Positions 26,361 to 38,990 of a DNA stretch of 64,000 bases are shown here, one piece after another (positions within the stretch are counted from its first letter, which is position 1; every line of letters begins with the position of its first letter). The DNA comes from Polyrhizophydium stewartii. Its lineage: Eukaryota; Chytridiomycota; Chytridiomycetes; Rhizophydiales. A program made the position numbers and the translations under genes. The stretch is from NCBI GenBank assembly GCA_027604665.1, contig JADGIZ010000001.1:4057-68056 (forward strand). Direction: 5' to 3'. Below the pieces are notes generated by a model that made no database searches, had not been told where the DNA came from, and worked only from the letters and a program-made list of their open reading frames with translations.

Positions 26361-27482
26361 ATGTTGCCGATTAGTCTTTCAGCTTTTAAGGGTAGAGGGG
26401 ATGAGGTTATTCTTAGTATGGTTGACAAGGTTATTTAAATAATATTTAGCATTAGTATTAGGAAATTAGAATTCAATACTTCAAAACTAATTACTTACTA
26501 GTGTAGAAGTGCCCTTCATCATAATAATATCTGATAGAGCAATCGACTATTTACCATTTACGCCAGTCAACTAATAAAAAGATGTCAATCATAGCACAGC
26601 AAGTAGATTTGATCAGATTGTTTGCATTTACCCCCCTTTTTTCATTATCCAATAGCTTATCAAAAGTTTGGCCTAAAACCCATGTGTCACTATAACCAGA
26701 AGAATAAATAAAAGTGCAGAATAGGTTGTAAGGTTGCTGCTAATAACGCAAGGATGACCTTTTTGTTAGAGGGGCTATATGGATTGATAATAAATAATAA
26801 AAAGTACTAATTAGTGCTATATTTAAAAATGCTATGGATATAATTATTCAATACAGCAGCCTGAGGAGTAAAGCTTAAGCTCAATAAATGATGGCATACA
26901 TGTTCAGCATGGATTGCGAAGCGACACAAAATCCAACCGCGAAGTTTTATTACGTTAACTTTTGTACTATCGGTGATTTGATTACCATATTTAGTGAGAA
27001 TTGTACCCTTCTTTTTATACTAGAAATTAAGGATAATCGCAACTTACATGAATGAAATATTAATTCAGAAGAGCCTACGTTGAATTTGACTATGAGTTGC
27101 CGCGGATGCGGGACCCCATCCAATGGATGGGTTGATCTTAATAATTATTGATATAAATGCCTTAAACTACCTGTAATTAATGTTAGGATGTCCTTAGTAA
27201 TTGGCTCCTATATTGAGTTCGTCCTCAATCTGCACAATAACTTCAATTGGTTTATTCTAAATTGGCCTGTAGCTAATTCTGGTACTGATAATTAAATCTT
27301 TATACCAATTAGATGGGTATTTACTAACTCTTATTCAGGTAATTTGATTAGCGTCAAAATAATCACTCTAAGCAGCTTATATGGAAATGATTTGGTAAGT
27401 TGAGATTAATGGTTATTGATGAGGTGTTACATAATAATTAGTGAGGGCGAATTACTCAAAACACTAATAATAAAGGCGATAA

Positions 27483-27680
27483 GCTAATTGTCTAAATAGC
27501 AGCCATAATAATCCTAGGCCCTGAACAACTAAATCTAATTAGAAATGGCCTATAGTTATCGGTTTAGGATCTGGAACTTTAAATGAACTACAAGGTGCTA
27601 AGCTACTAAGTATTGCACACGGATTAATTAGTCCTGTATTATTCGTAGTTGTAGGTGATCTATTCTATAAAGGCCAATAA
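27483..27680 (+). pseudogene. nad4-like relic (NADH dehydrogenase subunit 4)
   Basis: The plus frame at about 27555-27671 gives VIGLGSGTLNELQGAKLLS and then IAHGLISPVLFVVVGDLFY. This aligns without gaps to the nad4 segment GLFSNTIQGIEGAILLMLAH and GFVSPALFICVGGVLY known from fungi. The following residues do not continue nad4 and TAA codons appear at 27678 and soon after. I read this as a decayed nad4 piece, not a working gene. TAG and TGA are read as Leu and Trp. Confidence 0.45.
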
Positions 27681-28051
27681 TTGTAGGCTATATAACCTGT
27701 AACTTAATTAGATTACCACTTAATAGATAAACTCATTACTGAAATGATGCTACTACTTATAAATGTATCCTACTCAATCTGACATAGCTAAAGAGTCTTC
27801 TAATTAATATACCTTGATTATTGAGTCAGTAGCACCTAAAGATTTGGACCATGTAGATAAGGAGAATATTTATGCACCCCGCTACAAATGATACTAAGTT
27901 GGATATAGTTTACTCCGGGCAATTTGTATAACTGGTTAGTGCCATTCGCTCAACTCGTTTAAATTAATAAAGGATCTGGTTAAAATAAATTATATGGATC
28001 ACACCTATAACATCTATTCTTCTTAAGCTATATAGTGTTTTAATAAAGAAA

Positions 28052-28110
28052 GGTACGAGCGTTAGCGAGTACCATTATTATTATTGATTACCTCCTCACT
28101 TCGTTCGTCG
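28052..28110. repeat. GGTACGAGCGTTAGCGAGTACC repeat, copy 1
   Basis: A GGTAC..GTACC stem-loop with AGCGTTAGCG, followed by ACCTCCTCACTTCG. A second copy lies at 29138-29195 with changes in the spacer. Confidence 0.7.
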
Positions 28111-28188
28111 GATACTTTTTATCATGACTATAATGTAATTTGACTGATTAACTTATATTGAATGAGGTATCGGTTACTAAACACTTAA

Positions 28189-28440
28189 TATTTAGAAATC
28201 ATAACCTATTATATATTCTGATTAACTTTCACATCTATTAGAGCAGGTACTACTGATTTAGATCCGTTATTACAGAAGGTTCTGCATGAAATATTTGAAT
28301 GGAAGGGTTATAAAACTAATAGGGGAGACCGATTTATCTAGAGCAAGTTATTTATAATGTTAGTACAACAGCTTTACCAGTATTGTCTAATATATAGAAG
28401 AGGTATAGATGAAAATGACCATTTCATAATCCGAATGTAA
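28189..28440 (+). CDS. Unrecognised short frame (TAG/TGA as sense)
   Basis: An 83-codon TAA-free frame with protein-like composition (DLDPLLQKVLHEIFEWKGYK, then NRGDRFI-L-SKLFIMLVQQLY). It contains a TAG and a TGA. After the TAA it continues WGLFPKNVPVGTYCRLAFIR for 23 more codons. No family match; it may be plasmid-derived. A frame of this length is not unusual by chance when only TAA stops. Confidence 0.22.
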
Positions 28441-29137
28441 TGAGGATTATTTCCTAAAAATGTTCCAGTTGGTACTTATTGTAGGTTAGCCTTCATTAGA
28501 TTGACCTAATCAATTTACTAGTACCAGGATCATTTCAATGCGGGAAATACAAAATAAGCTAGCTCTTGTCACAAAATTGGATGGGGCGGAAACTTACTTA
28601 GGGGGTCCCAAACTAAAAAAGACAAGTTCTTCTCTCTCGGCTATGCCCCGCGGTAAGGGCCCAAAATCCTCATTTTCCAGATTTCTAAACTTTTTATAAA
28701 CCTCCCCGATGGAAAATTGAATTTGGGGATTTGACCTGCAACCGCTTTTAAGGCTCCATCATAACCAATTAGGGCGCATATTGGGGTGTACACCCTCCCG
28801 AACAAGAATTCTGACACAAATTGCGTTCAACCTTTTGGCGCGTCTTCATAAAAGCATTCAGTAATCGGCTTAATTACCAATGTGATACATCATCTCATTT
28901 CGAAATGGCAATAGTAATAGAAGGGGGTGACTTAAGTAATTGACCAATATTATCGATATACATATTTCCCTTTTAATGTAGGTTAATTGATCGACATGAA
29001 TAAAATTAATGGCAACCATAGAGTTAACCAGAAACCGCCCAGCCACCTGGGCGGCTCCAGGGCCTAGGGCGCTTAAGCGCACCGCGGCTGGGCTCATCCT
29101 TAGGAACGGGTATACCAATTTATAATAGATCTAATTT

Positions 29138-29195
29138 GGTACGAGCGTTAGCGAGTACCATTATACTCTTTATTGACCTCCTCACTTCGCCCGTC
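29138..29195. repeat. GGTACGAGCG repeat, copy 2
   Basis: Same orientation as 28052-28110: an identical 22-nt stem-loop and a near-identical ACCTCCTCACTTCG block. Confidence 0.7.
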
Positions 29196-30440
29196 GTACA
29201 TTTATAAGTAGAACATGAGGTTCTGCTCTGACTATTTAAGGACAACCTCAACTTGTCTAAGGTACCGTGTGTTTATCGGGATGGTTTACAATCTCAATAG
29301 ATTCAATCAACTTAAGATAATAAAGGAGGATAATATTCGAGTACTGCATTGGTATAGTAATAGGGAGAGTAATTTATAACCAGTATAGCGTAGGAGTCGA
29401 ATAAGCTGTAGTAGCTCAATATTGTATCAGTAGTAATGGGCATAGTTCTATTTGTTAAGGACCTAATCCCAAATGGATATATAGATCAAATGACTCATTA
29501 GTTACTCCTACTAGTATGGGATTCTTTATTAGACCTGAAATTGATAGATATTTCTATAGTAAATAGTTGCTCATTTATAAGAGTCCCAATAATTTCAACC
29601 TCTTATGTCTATAATATAACCTGACGATTACTCTAGGGTAAAATGACCGTTGCTCCTCTTTCTTCTTCTTTAGGTAACCAAAGAGCTGGAAGCTACGTAC
29701 AGGATCAAAATCAAATGTACGGGCTATCTAGGTAGATTTCAATTAACCGTTAACGTTAGAATTCTTACTGATCCCTTTGCATTGCCTATAGTTTCTCACA
29801 TAATTCATTGATTAGATGGGAGCCTAAATTATTTACGCTAATGACTATTGTACAAGCCTCTATAGATGGTTAGGTATTTTAATGATAAAGAGTCTTTATC
29901 TATCAATATTAGGTTCTGAAGAATAGGCATTAATCTTTTTACCAACCTTAATATTTCAGGGCGAAAGGACTTAAGCCTACAACTACTAGCTAAAAATGGG
30001 AACTTGATTGATATTTAATCTTCATCCTGAATTATTTCAAATGATCTATTTCAATGTCTAGTCATTTTATTAATCAGTATTAACAATATCCATAGGAAAT
30101 AGGTCAATAATTATCCTGTCCAATAAAGCTATATCAGATTCGATTTAAGACTGGAGTCCTGGTCTAACTATCTATTAAGATCTAATAAACTTAAATTAAC
30201 CGGTTGTAATTAATCCGAGTGCTAAATAGATTTCCTATCAACAAGTAAAGGTTTAAATAAAAAATCTAGTAATAATAACTAATTTGCAACATGTGGTTTT
30301 ATCCGTGTTGGCTCATTGATGATTAACGTAGCTTACACGGTTATGTCCTCAAATCAATTAGGGTACTAACAAAGGATAATTTTGAGCAATGTCATAGCAG
30401 CAGGTTAGGTTTTCATCACAAGTTTGATTAGATGGATTTT

Positions 30441-31376
30441 GCTAGTACCTTTTGTTAAACCAAATAAGAGATGATATTGCCCGGGCTAATTGGCGAATAG
30501 GATGAGAGGGGAGGCTCGCAGCCAGAGTGAACCGTTACGCAAATGGACGGGGATTGCGAATTGGACCCCCCGCAATATTTGATACGACGAATATTAAGGC
30601 TGGTATATTAACCCACACTGATTTGGATTACCATTTGGTCATAGTTTTACTGCAATTTATTAAGGACATTATCAAATAATTTCTACTTTTACATGCAATA
30701 ATATGCCAACTTATTTGGAACTATAGATCAGGATAGAGTACTAATCTAGATAAAATGAAGCTAAGTAGGAGCATATATTAAGAAGAAGGAGGCCGCTCAT
30801 TGAGCGGCCGGTAGGATTGACCCCTGGCAATGATCTAAGCTACTCTATAACCGATTTGACTCATCGACATCAACTACGAAATTGAACACGAGGACTAATT
30901 TGCTAGTACCTTTTGTTAAACCAAATAAGAGATGATATTGCCCGGGCTAATTGGCGAATAGGATGAGAGGGGAGGCTCGCAGCCAGAGTGAACCGTTACG
31001 CAAATGGACGGGGATTGCGAATTGGACCCCCCGCAATATTTGATACGACGAATATTAAGGCTGGTATATTAACCCACACTGATTTGGATTACCATTTGGT
31101 CATAGTTTTACTGCAATTTATTAAGGACATTATCAAATAATTTCTACTTTTACATGCAATAATATGCCAACTTATTTGGAACTATAGATCAGGATAGAGT
31201 ACTAATCTAGATAAAATGAAGCTAAGTAGGAGCATATATTAAGAAGAAGGAGGCCGCTCATTGAGCGGCCGGTAGGATTGACCCCTGGCAATGATCTAAG
31301 CTACTCTATAACCGATTTGACTCATCGACATCAACTACGAAATTGAACACGAGGACTAATTTGCTAGTACCTTTTT
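30441..31376. repeat. 461-bp perfect tandem duplication
   Basis: Unit 30441-30901 is repeated at 30902-31362, then 13 bp of a third start (GCTAGTACCTTTT). No mismatch seen. The unit holds GC palindromes (GCCGCTCATTGAGCGGC) but no recognised gene. Confidence 0.93.
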
Positions 31377-32479
31377 ATCAGTAGCACTCGTATTTTAACC
31401 ATAATTAGAAAACACTAAAAATGGGTAGATAATTCACCTAAGGTCTCATTTAATATTCTGGCTCCAGCTGGGGATTGTATGAGTGAATCCTAGGGCGATA
31501 GGGTTCTACATCAGAATCAAATGTTACTACTGGGATTCATGATAAATAATTGTATAGCTCTATTCTATTAAACTGCCTATAGTATTTTATTGATTCTGTC
31601 TTTACCTCATCTCTAAAAATACCTAGGATCTACCTTAGATGGGGTAGCACTATACATTTGACGAATGAGTGGGCGCAATTAGTGAAACTGATGATGAATA
31701 GTCTTAATAGCTAAGGCAGTTATATAGCCAGAATCATTAATCGAGATAGTAGAAATAAGTATCTCCAGTTAAATAAATGAGAAGGCGTCAATAATCTATA
31801 GCTGAGATAGTTAGTTGGTCACAAGGATTAGGGCGTATCCCAGGTTATCGAAGACCAATTAAATAAAGCCTGGTGTCATGCCATACCGTAACATAATATA
31901 TTAATCCCTTTATATGTAGACATTTTACCTAGCTACTTTAGGACGAATAACCATAGAATCTATCCACCTTATAGCTAATTATACTATCAATGGTATATAT
32001 AAGTAATTTCAATTAACAGGTTGACGAATCTTATCAAATCAGGCAGGTCTACTATTTATTTTAGTTAATACACCCGATGCCCCATATTTTGTGTCCCCTC
32101 ATAACATAATGCCCATTTTATAATAAGGGCGCCCCCCCATCTTCGATGGGGGGCGGTATCTGGTTACCTCTGGCAATGGGCTATAACTTACATCCCATTT
32201 TATTACGTTACACTCCCTTACTATTTTAGTTACGATTAAAAGGGTAATGCTGCTGATTATTTTATAGCTTAGTTTGTATTATATTTGAAATCACTCTTAC
32301 TTCCATTATTACTGGATAACGATGTTCTATTTAATAGATGGTCTACCTTAGTTATATAAGAACGATGGTACATTAGAATAAATGATTCTGGAAGCGGTAG
32401 GGGGAATTTGGCTAATAAAATAAGAGCCTTGAAGTTTGAACCTGTCCTAGGACTCATACAATCTGAAATACATAAAGGT
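31377..32479. other. Intergenic, no gene recognised
   Basis: Hairpin-poor and TAG-rich like the 25-30 kb region. One plus frame gives a 60-codon TAA-free piece (DSVFTSSLKIPRIYLRWGST) without a clear match. A CCCCCCATCTTCGATGGGGG hairpin lies near 32132. Confidence 0.4.
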
Positions 32480-32640
32480 CGGGGGCTAGGCCCCGGCGGC
32501 AGCCATCACATGAGTGATGGCGGCGGCGGGGGCGGTTAGATGGGGTATATAGGGGGGATAGATGAGATCTGAGAGTAAGACAGGATAATCGGGGCGGCGC
32601 GTCAGCTCGCGCCTCCGATCACCTCATCGGGCGCGCGGAT
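32480..32640. repeat. GC hairpins with TTAGATGG repeat
   Basis: GGGGCTAGGCCCC and CATCACATGAGTGATGG stems, then GGTTAGATGGGGTATATAGG (a copy of the dispersed repeat), then GCGTCAGCTCGCGCC. Confidence 0.6.
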
Positions 32641-32854
32641 CGCGGCCAATGACGCTAGGAGTCGCTCAGAAGCAAATTATCCTTATTCTACTAATTGAGG
32701 ATCTGCTGGTGATGATGAGATGGAGTTTATCTGCAGGTTTTTTAGTGCAATTGGCAGGTTTCCTTGATCGCGCTGAATTGACGAATAGATGCGGAGCAAC
32801 GGAGTTGCGGTTTCTAGGGGATTCTCTAAAGATAAAGAATAAAAAGTCGCTAGG

Positions 32855-33022
32855 TGTGACGTAGGAGCCTTTACAAGGCTCCGGTCACTCCGCGACCGGC
32901 CCCCCTTGGGGGCCTACGTCGCACCTGAAAGGGGGCTAGCCACACCGCAACTCCTAGCGATCTAATATAGTCGAATCATCGGACGGCGCGTTAGCTCCCC
33001 CCGTACGGGGGTCGTCCTAACG
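32855..33022. repeat. Nested GC-hairpin cluster
   Basis: Contains GGAGCCTTTACAAGGCTCC, GGTCACTCCGCGACCG, CGGCCCCCCTTGGGGG and CCCCCCGTACGGGGG, just before the RNA polymerase relic. Confidence 0.8.
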
Positions 33023-33087
33023 ATTCGATAACCTTAAAGAAAAAGATATAGCTAATATGAATGATACATTAAAAAATATATACTGAA

Positions 33088-33745
33088 TATAAGGATTTTG
33101 CTACAAATATTTAAGCTATTGATCAAGTTGAAATAGGACAAGCATTGCTTAATATTTTGATGTCAAGTTTTCAAGATTTAATAGAGAAAAAGTCTTATAC
33201 TGAATCTATGAAGAAAGTTGTATTAATTTGTTTTAAACCTGAATATATTAGTGTGTTATCTAATTATTAAATCCTCTAAGGCTACCTATGGTTTGTCCTC
33301 CTAAAGTTAGAGATGATGATAAAATAGGTGGTAATATGATAAACGTATATAACACTGTTATAAATCATAGAGGTGTTGTTCATCAAGGTTGAAATAATAA
33401 AAAATAAAGTGAAATTAATATAATACAATTAATTATTTTTATAAACAACAATTTATAGTTAATAAAGATATGCTTAATTATTTAAATAGTGAATGAGAAA
33501 AAGTTGATAGTTTAATATTCCAAGGCTTGAATAAAGCTTTTTCTGAAATGGTATCTGAAGAACAATATAAGAATACACCTGCTAGTTATATACAAAAACA
33601 TGATTCTCAATATTGAATGTATAGAAATACTATTAATATGGCTAGATAATCGACTAAGTCGATCAATTTATTGACCGTGTTTCTTTGATTTGAGAGGTAA
33701 AATATATCCATTAGTTAATAATTAAAGTTATCAGGCTGGAGATGT
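33088..33745 (+). pseudogene. Relic of plasmid-type (T7-like) mitochondrial RNA polymerase
   Basis: Single-subunit RNA polymerases are carried by linear mitochondrial plasmids of fungi. In three plus frames, in order, one reads IGQALLNILMSSFQDLIEKK; LPMVCPPK..GGN..VVHQGWNN (the PPMV-PPKPW region); KDMLNYLNSEWEKV; and DLRGKIYPLVNN-stop-SYQAGD (the FRGR-Y-P..YQ motif of the palm). TGA occurs at tryptophan positions (HQGWNN, NSEWEK, QYWMY). Several frameshifts and TAA stops, and a GC-hairpin cluster at the 3' end, show it is dead. It is probably a trace of plasmid integration. Confidence 0.7.
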
Positions 33746-33771
33746 TGGTTTTTTGTAAGTCCAAATCGAAT

Positions 33772-33900
33772 TTCCTGAGCGACGAGGCCCCCCCTTAAGG
33801 GGGGGCCGGTCGCGTTCGCGACGGTGGGCGAAGCCCGGTCGCGGACGCTAGTCGCGTCAGCACGCTTGAGCGTCGGGGCGTCGCCCCGGTCGCTCCAAAA
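33772..33900. repeat. Nested GC-hairpin cluster
   Basis: Follows the RNA polymerase relic. The 53 bp at 33841-33893 (from GCGGACGCTAGTCGCGTCAG to GCGTCGCCCCGGTCGC) recur exactly at 47680-47732 in the same orientation. Confidence 0.85.
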
Positions 33901-34689
33901 CTTTCCACAAATCTCAAGGACCTCTTCTTATAATCCACTACCTTTTAATTTCCTACTAATAAATAACAACTAAGATGATTCATAGCTTAATAGTAGTAAT
34001 CCCTCGTAGCGTGGAGATAGAGAAGAATTGAATTATAGTCAGACATGATTAGAAATGACTACTACCATTCTATAAGACCTTATCAAGATTAATGTTAATT
34101 AATGTTTGGAACCTCGATAGACCGATGCTACAGTTAGAGTTGATGATGAAGTGCAATAGTAGGTTGGGTACTCATTTTGACGGTAGTGGGCCACTCATTA
34201 AGTAGAATGGCTCTATTGGTGATATATAGTGGGATAATGCTTGATAGTTAAGTGCTATAGGGGTACAGTAACACCTTGTTAAATGACGTATGGATTATTT
34301 GAACTGGTTCTGATTCAATAGATTCCAATCGGTATACCTACTAACTGAGTTCATTGGTTATAAATATTTAATCGCCAATTCAATGCGCCACGTAGAACCA
34401 GGGGTGCGGTTGCTCCATTTAATTGGCTAATCAACTTTCATTTAAATAGGTAACCAGGTATATTTATCAACCTTATTCAGCTCAATATTATCCACTCAAT
34501 GCTTGGGTATACCTAATAAACTTGGGTGTTATATTAATAAAATATTTCCAAAGAATGGTTTTCTCTTTCTTAGTCGTGATCAGATCTTAACGGGTATATA
34601 GTCTAATGTAATAATGATAAGGTAATATTCCAATGGTAACTGTCCGACGAGCACCAGCGAGGAGGTATGTTTTAGATTATTGGTTAGCC
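33901..34689. other. Intergenic, no gene seen
   Basis: AT-rich, hairpin-poor; no recognisable frame or RNA. Confidence 0.4.
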
Positions 34690-34868
34690 AAACCACCCCT
34701 CAGGATGGGTTGGCGATCAACTCTCGCTCCGCTCGGGCATTTGTTTAACCTTAGAGTCGTAAGGACGACCCCCCTCGAGGCCTTGAAGGCCTCCGGATAT
34801 ATCCGTAAGGGGGGGCGGAGTGGCCGGAGCCTTGTAAAGGCTCCTACGCCACGCACGCTAGTCCGATG
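34690..34868. repeat. GC-hairpin chain, inverted relative of 13172-13262 with extra insert
   Basis: On the minus strand it reads CGGACTAGCGTGCGTGGCGT, then AGGAGCCTTTACAAGGCTCC with GGCCACTCC, then CCTTACGGATATATCCGGAG. The middle hairpin is absent from the 13.2-kb copy, which has CGCGTCA there. Confidence 0.85.
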
Positions 34869-36052
34869 ATTATCAGAGTCTCATCTAAAGATTGCTTAAA
34901 AGCTTGAAGCATATTTACTAAGTGGTCAAATTACCTTATACACCTAATTAACTCTAAACGGCCGAGTGTAGGAGGTTCTCTCTTCAATAAACAATCACCT
35001 CTTAGAATTGCTTAGCTTAATCATTGTATAGGTATATAAACCTATATGGCTTGGCTGTAATAAAAAAATGTGAAACCAACTGGAAATTGATAAAGGTTCA
35101 CTCAAATCCAGAAATCCTTAATGGGATGACGGAACCTATTAAATCTAAAGGGAATTAATCATAGCTACTTACTTCATCACTAAAAGAAGCATATAAAAAT
35201 TGGATTAATTAGCTACGCATAGGTGGCGGGCGCGACCCGAATTAACTAACTAGTGCAACGGTGAAAATAAATCGATCGATTCCTTTCGCTGGTGGTCGGG
35301 TCCCTTCGGCATGAAACTATCTTAGGTTATCCCTCTCTAGGTATCTCCTTTATTAACTAAGTAGTTATATGTATACACAAAGCAACCACGATAACAAGAG
35401 ATGAGGTACGGAATAGAGGAGCTAGAATCCGGCAAGTTATAACGTATATACTTAAAGCATAGGAGGCCAGTGGCGCATGTTGAATTTCTGAAAACCCTCG
35501 TCAGGGCCGCAACCACAACGAGCAATTTAGAGGAGAATAATTCCAGACAAACTTAGCGATAATTATTTAGGAACCTATTTATGAGGAACTTCTAAGAATC
35601 GAATGAAGTAGTTAATGATGGCCACCTCAGGTGGCTGACTGAATTAGATCAGAACAACTAAAGTGGAATGAAAGAGGCATTAGATAGAATATAAAATAAT
35701 TAGGTACACATTCAAAAAGTATTGTGGACCGAAACGAGCAAATTAAACAGAATAAACTAGATCGAATAAACCGCTTAGCAATAATGACAAAGTTAGGAAC
35801 CGAAACCAGAATCGCGACGCCCCGAAGGGGCCCGCTCCCTTGAGGAGCGGTGCTAACCAAGTTGAATTGGCGATATTGTTAATGAATGAACAGTGAATGA
35901 AAGAACTTAATAATTAAATATAACAAGCCTAAAGAAGAATCAATGGTCAGAAAGGAGCTGAAGGCTAAATCCTGATTCTGGTTCTATAGTTAATAATAGT
36001 TATAACCACAAACTTATCCTGGAATTTCTAAGAGAGGAATTAAAGATACAAC

Positions 36053-36100
36053 ATTCAATCGTGGAGGTGAACGCACCGCGGGCACGTCCACCTCGATAAA
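36053..36100. repeat. GTGGAGGT hairpin element, copy 1
   Basis: ATTCAATCGTGGAGGTGAAC, then GCACCGCGGGCACG, then TCCACCTCGATAAA. The ends pair (GTGGAGGT/ACCTC). Nearly identical copies lie at 37332-37384 and, inverted, 61241-61280. Confidence 0.75.
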
Positions 36101-37331
36101 CTAGTCTTATAAGGAGAAAATTAGAATAAGATGAAAGAACAATTGTGTAGAATAATCTGTAGTAGCGTCAGCAATTTAGCATCTCAAGTTATTATTTAGA
36201 ATCGCGTCGCGACGTAGGGCGGAGCGACCGGGCTTCGCCCTACGTCGCTCCAGCCGCTTCAAGCATGTAGAGATAGTCGAATCGTAGATTCGATAACACT
36301 ATATAACAATCTTTAACGTTAATAAATCTATAGATTGAGCCATACCAGAAAAATAATAAAATGATTTATTGTTAATCGTACCTATGGAGTGATCCACCTC
36401 GAAATTAACTAATTGATAGGTGCACATCTAATAACGTTAAGTATCTATGTATGTCAACTTAGTTAAAGGCTCAAAATTAGTATGTATATGTTATTTTAAC
36501 GGGTCCTCTATGCAATTAGGCCAAAACCATGTAATAGAGCTAATTTAGTTAACCTTCCTTGGACCAGGAGTCTATGATTGATAACGCAGAAATACATATA
36601 TTCGATCCGCTATTTTGATATTGCTGTTACTCTCTATATACTAGGTCTTTTTCTTATGTATACTCTCTTTATTATACGATAGAGTAGTAGAAATGCCACC
36701 TAATTACTTAGGAACGCTATCTATGTCGCATTAATTACTTGGTGCATCCGATAATTGAGGTCCCCAACTCCAGAGGAGTCCTGAACCTCTACAATCAGTG
36801 TACATTGATGCTATAATCCTTACCAACCCATTTCAAAATGGCAATCTCTAAATCGCTCTGATAGCTCCAAATTGGTTATACTAGTATTAGAGGACCAATT
36901 GATAGTAATATATCTGTAACGATTGAAAGATCTAATACAACAATTGTTAGGACGTCACTGAACGCAGTCCGATGATTGTGAATTACTGTCGGGGTAGTAA
37001 ACTACCCTCAACCAATACTCTTCCGTATTTTTAGGGTCTCACACACTAATCCGGTACTAATAAAAACTATTGTACCTAGGCTAGATAGATCGATCTACGA
37101 TCGATTGATACTTGAAGATATAATGAGTTCCATTAAATCTAACTATTCCCGTGTATTACACTTTGTATTATTCTTCTGTTAGTAATCAATATAAGTAATA
37201 ATCATAACCAATTATATCTGAATAATCTACACAAGTTAGTAAATGCCTGGGAGAATTTGATGGCAAGGTGTAACATAGACCTAATGATCTAGTAACTAAT
37301 GGATGTGTATAATATACCAAATAGACCCTAT

Positions 37332-37384
37332 ATTCAATCGTGGAGGTGAACGCACCGCGGGGCGGGCACGTCCACCTCGATAAA
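37332..37384. repeat. GTGGAGGT hairpin element, copy 2
   Basis: As copy 1 with a 5-bp expansion in the loop (CCGCGGGGCGGGCACG). Confidence 0.75.
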
Positions 37385-38907
37385 TTAGCAATAGGAGTAA
37401 CTTTGTAACTGATCTATATGAGTCTCATCTAATGGTTAAAGTCCAATAAGTAGTTAATCCAATTAGAAGTAAGGATTTATAATAGGTAAATGTCCAACGA
37501 AGTTGTCCACTTTCAGTGAATAAATAAAAGAAATAAAACGAAACAATTGTTAATAACTTTATTATAAAGAATAGCATATACATCTATTTAATAATATCAA
37601 AGAATAATTGGAGAAAGAAATCGATGCGAAGCAATAATAAATATAAGATCAAAGTCCGAAGGCCAGATTAAGTTAATTTAAGCAAAATTCTAAATATAAA
37701 CTTATTGACGTAAAAGTATTTTGATTCTTGCCACTACTAGCTACTTGAGGATCCAATTTATTATAACTAAATTCATCGATTAAATCGATTGATCTCAATC
37801 CCTTTGTTATTTTTATTTTCATCCACACTTTCCGCTATTTTACCCCATCATTTAATATTAATAACTACACTGATTATCAGATGAATATTATATCATTAAT
37901 TATTTACACATATCTACAATAATCACGCAGTCGCGGAGCGACCGCCCTACGGGCTACGTCGCTCAATCCTAACCAAAGCTAGGCAGCATAACTAATAGGA
38001 ATAAATAAGATTGATAACTATCCTTAAATTCGGGTAAACGAATAGGCAATCTAAGATTGCTCATTCTGAACAACTTACAGTTGTCATATTAAAGTATAAT
38101 GTCAGATTGATTTAACTTTACATAATCTTCCTCCAACACCAATATTTAATTTAACTAAAATGACAGATTAGATTAACCCTTAAATGATGTAACTAAAGTA
38201 ATTAACCGATTGGATAATCATTGGTCTAATCATTTAATCTTATATGTAAATAGTGGCTATCACTTCGCTCCTAAGTAGCCCAAATCTTATTCAACAATTC
38301 AACCAACCTACTAACAACCAATTCAAGCTAATTGAAACTGTGATCGTATACTACAGTTTGAGCGCGAGCGGCTATCAAACTATAATTACATGTAGCTAAG
38401 TTAAAGTTCATTTGAACTTCTTTGAGCTAAAGGTACTAAAAGATTCATTCAATCAATCACAAATTTGATTATTAGGTTAGTAACTAGATGTAGGTAGACT
38501 AATTCCATTTACCATAATTATAACACCGTACCCTTATTATGAGCGCCATGCGATGGTATGACATAATCTAGTAAGTGTCTAGCGTTTATATCATATTATC
38601 TACCATAACCTTAACCTACATATTACATAAGCTCAAACCAGAGCTACAACAAGTTATCCAAGCATAGCTTCAATGTATGTATGTAATGTGATAACAACTA
38701 GTATATGAATAAGTCTATGAGACTATAAATCATATTTAAATCATGCCTATCCAATTTATTGAATTTGCATTTGCTACCTCTGAGCCTTGACCAATAAGTA
38801 AGGGTCATTATTGAATAGTTTCGATCGTTAGATCGACAATATGAAAGAACTTATCAAACATTTTGCAGCATATAAAATGTATGTCTAATCAACTATTTAC
38901 TGTGTAT

Positions 38908-38990
38908 TTGAGCGACCGGAGCCTTGTAAAGGCTCCCCCGGATCCTTCAGATCCGGGCCTCAGAAGAGCTTCTGAGGCGACGTCGCTAGC
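38908..38990. repeat. Nested GC-hairpin cluster
   Basis: GGAGCC..GGCTCC, CGGATC..GATCCG and GCCTCAGAAG..CTTCTGAGGC chain, part of the 8.9/59.8-kb chain. Confidence 0.8.

Larger units (their letters stand above)
24716..30440. other. Hairpin-poor region with decayed gene relics
   Basis: Contains the two nad4-like pieces (25056-25199, 27483-27680) and the 28189-28440 frame. GC hairpins occur at 26170-26360, 28560-28660 and 29035-29095. A 58-bp repeat lies at 28052-28110 and 29138-29195. Elsewhere TAA stops recur in all frames, and no working gene is supported. Confidence 0.4.

Noticed and set aside
27483..33743. TAA as a sense codon
   Set aside because: TAA interrupts several relics, but the relics also carry frameshifts, the endonuclease frame at 47981 ends properly at TAA, and no conserved residue class aligns with TAA; decay is the simpler reading.
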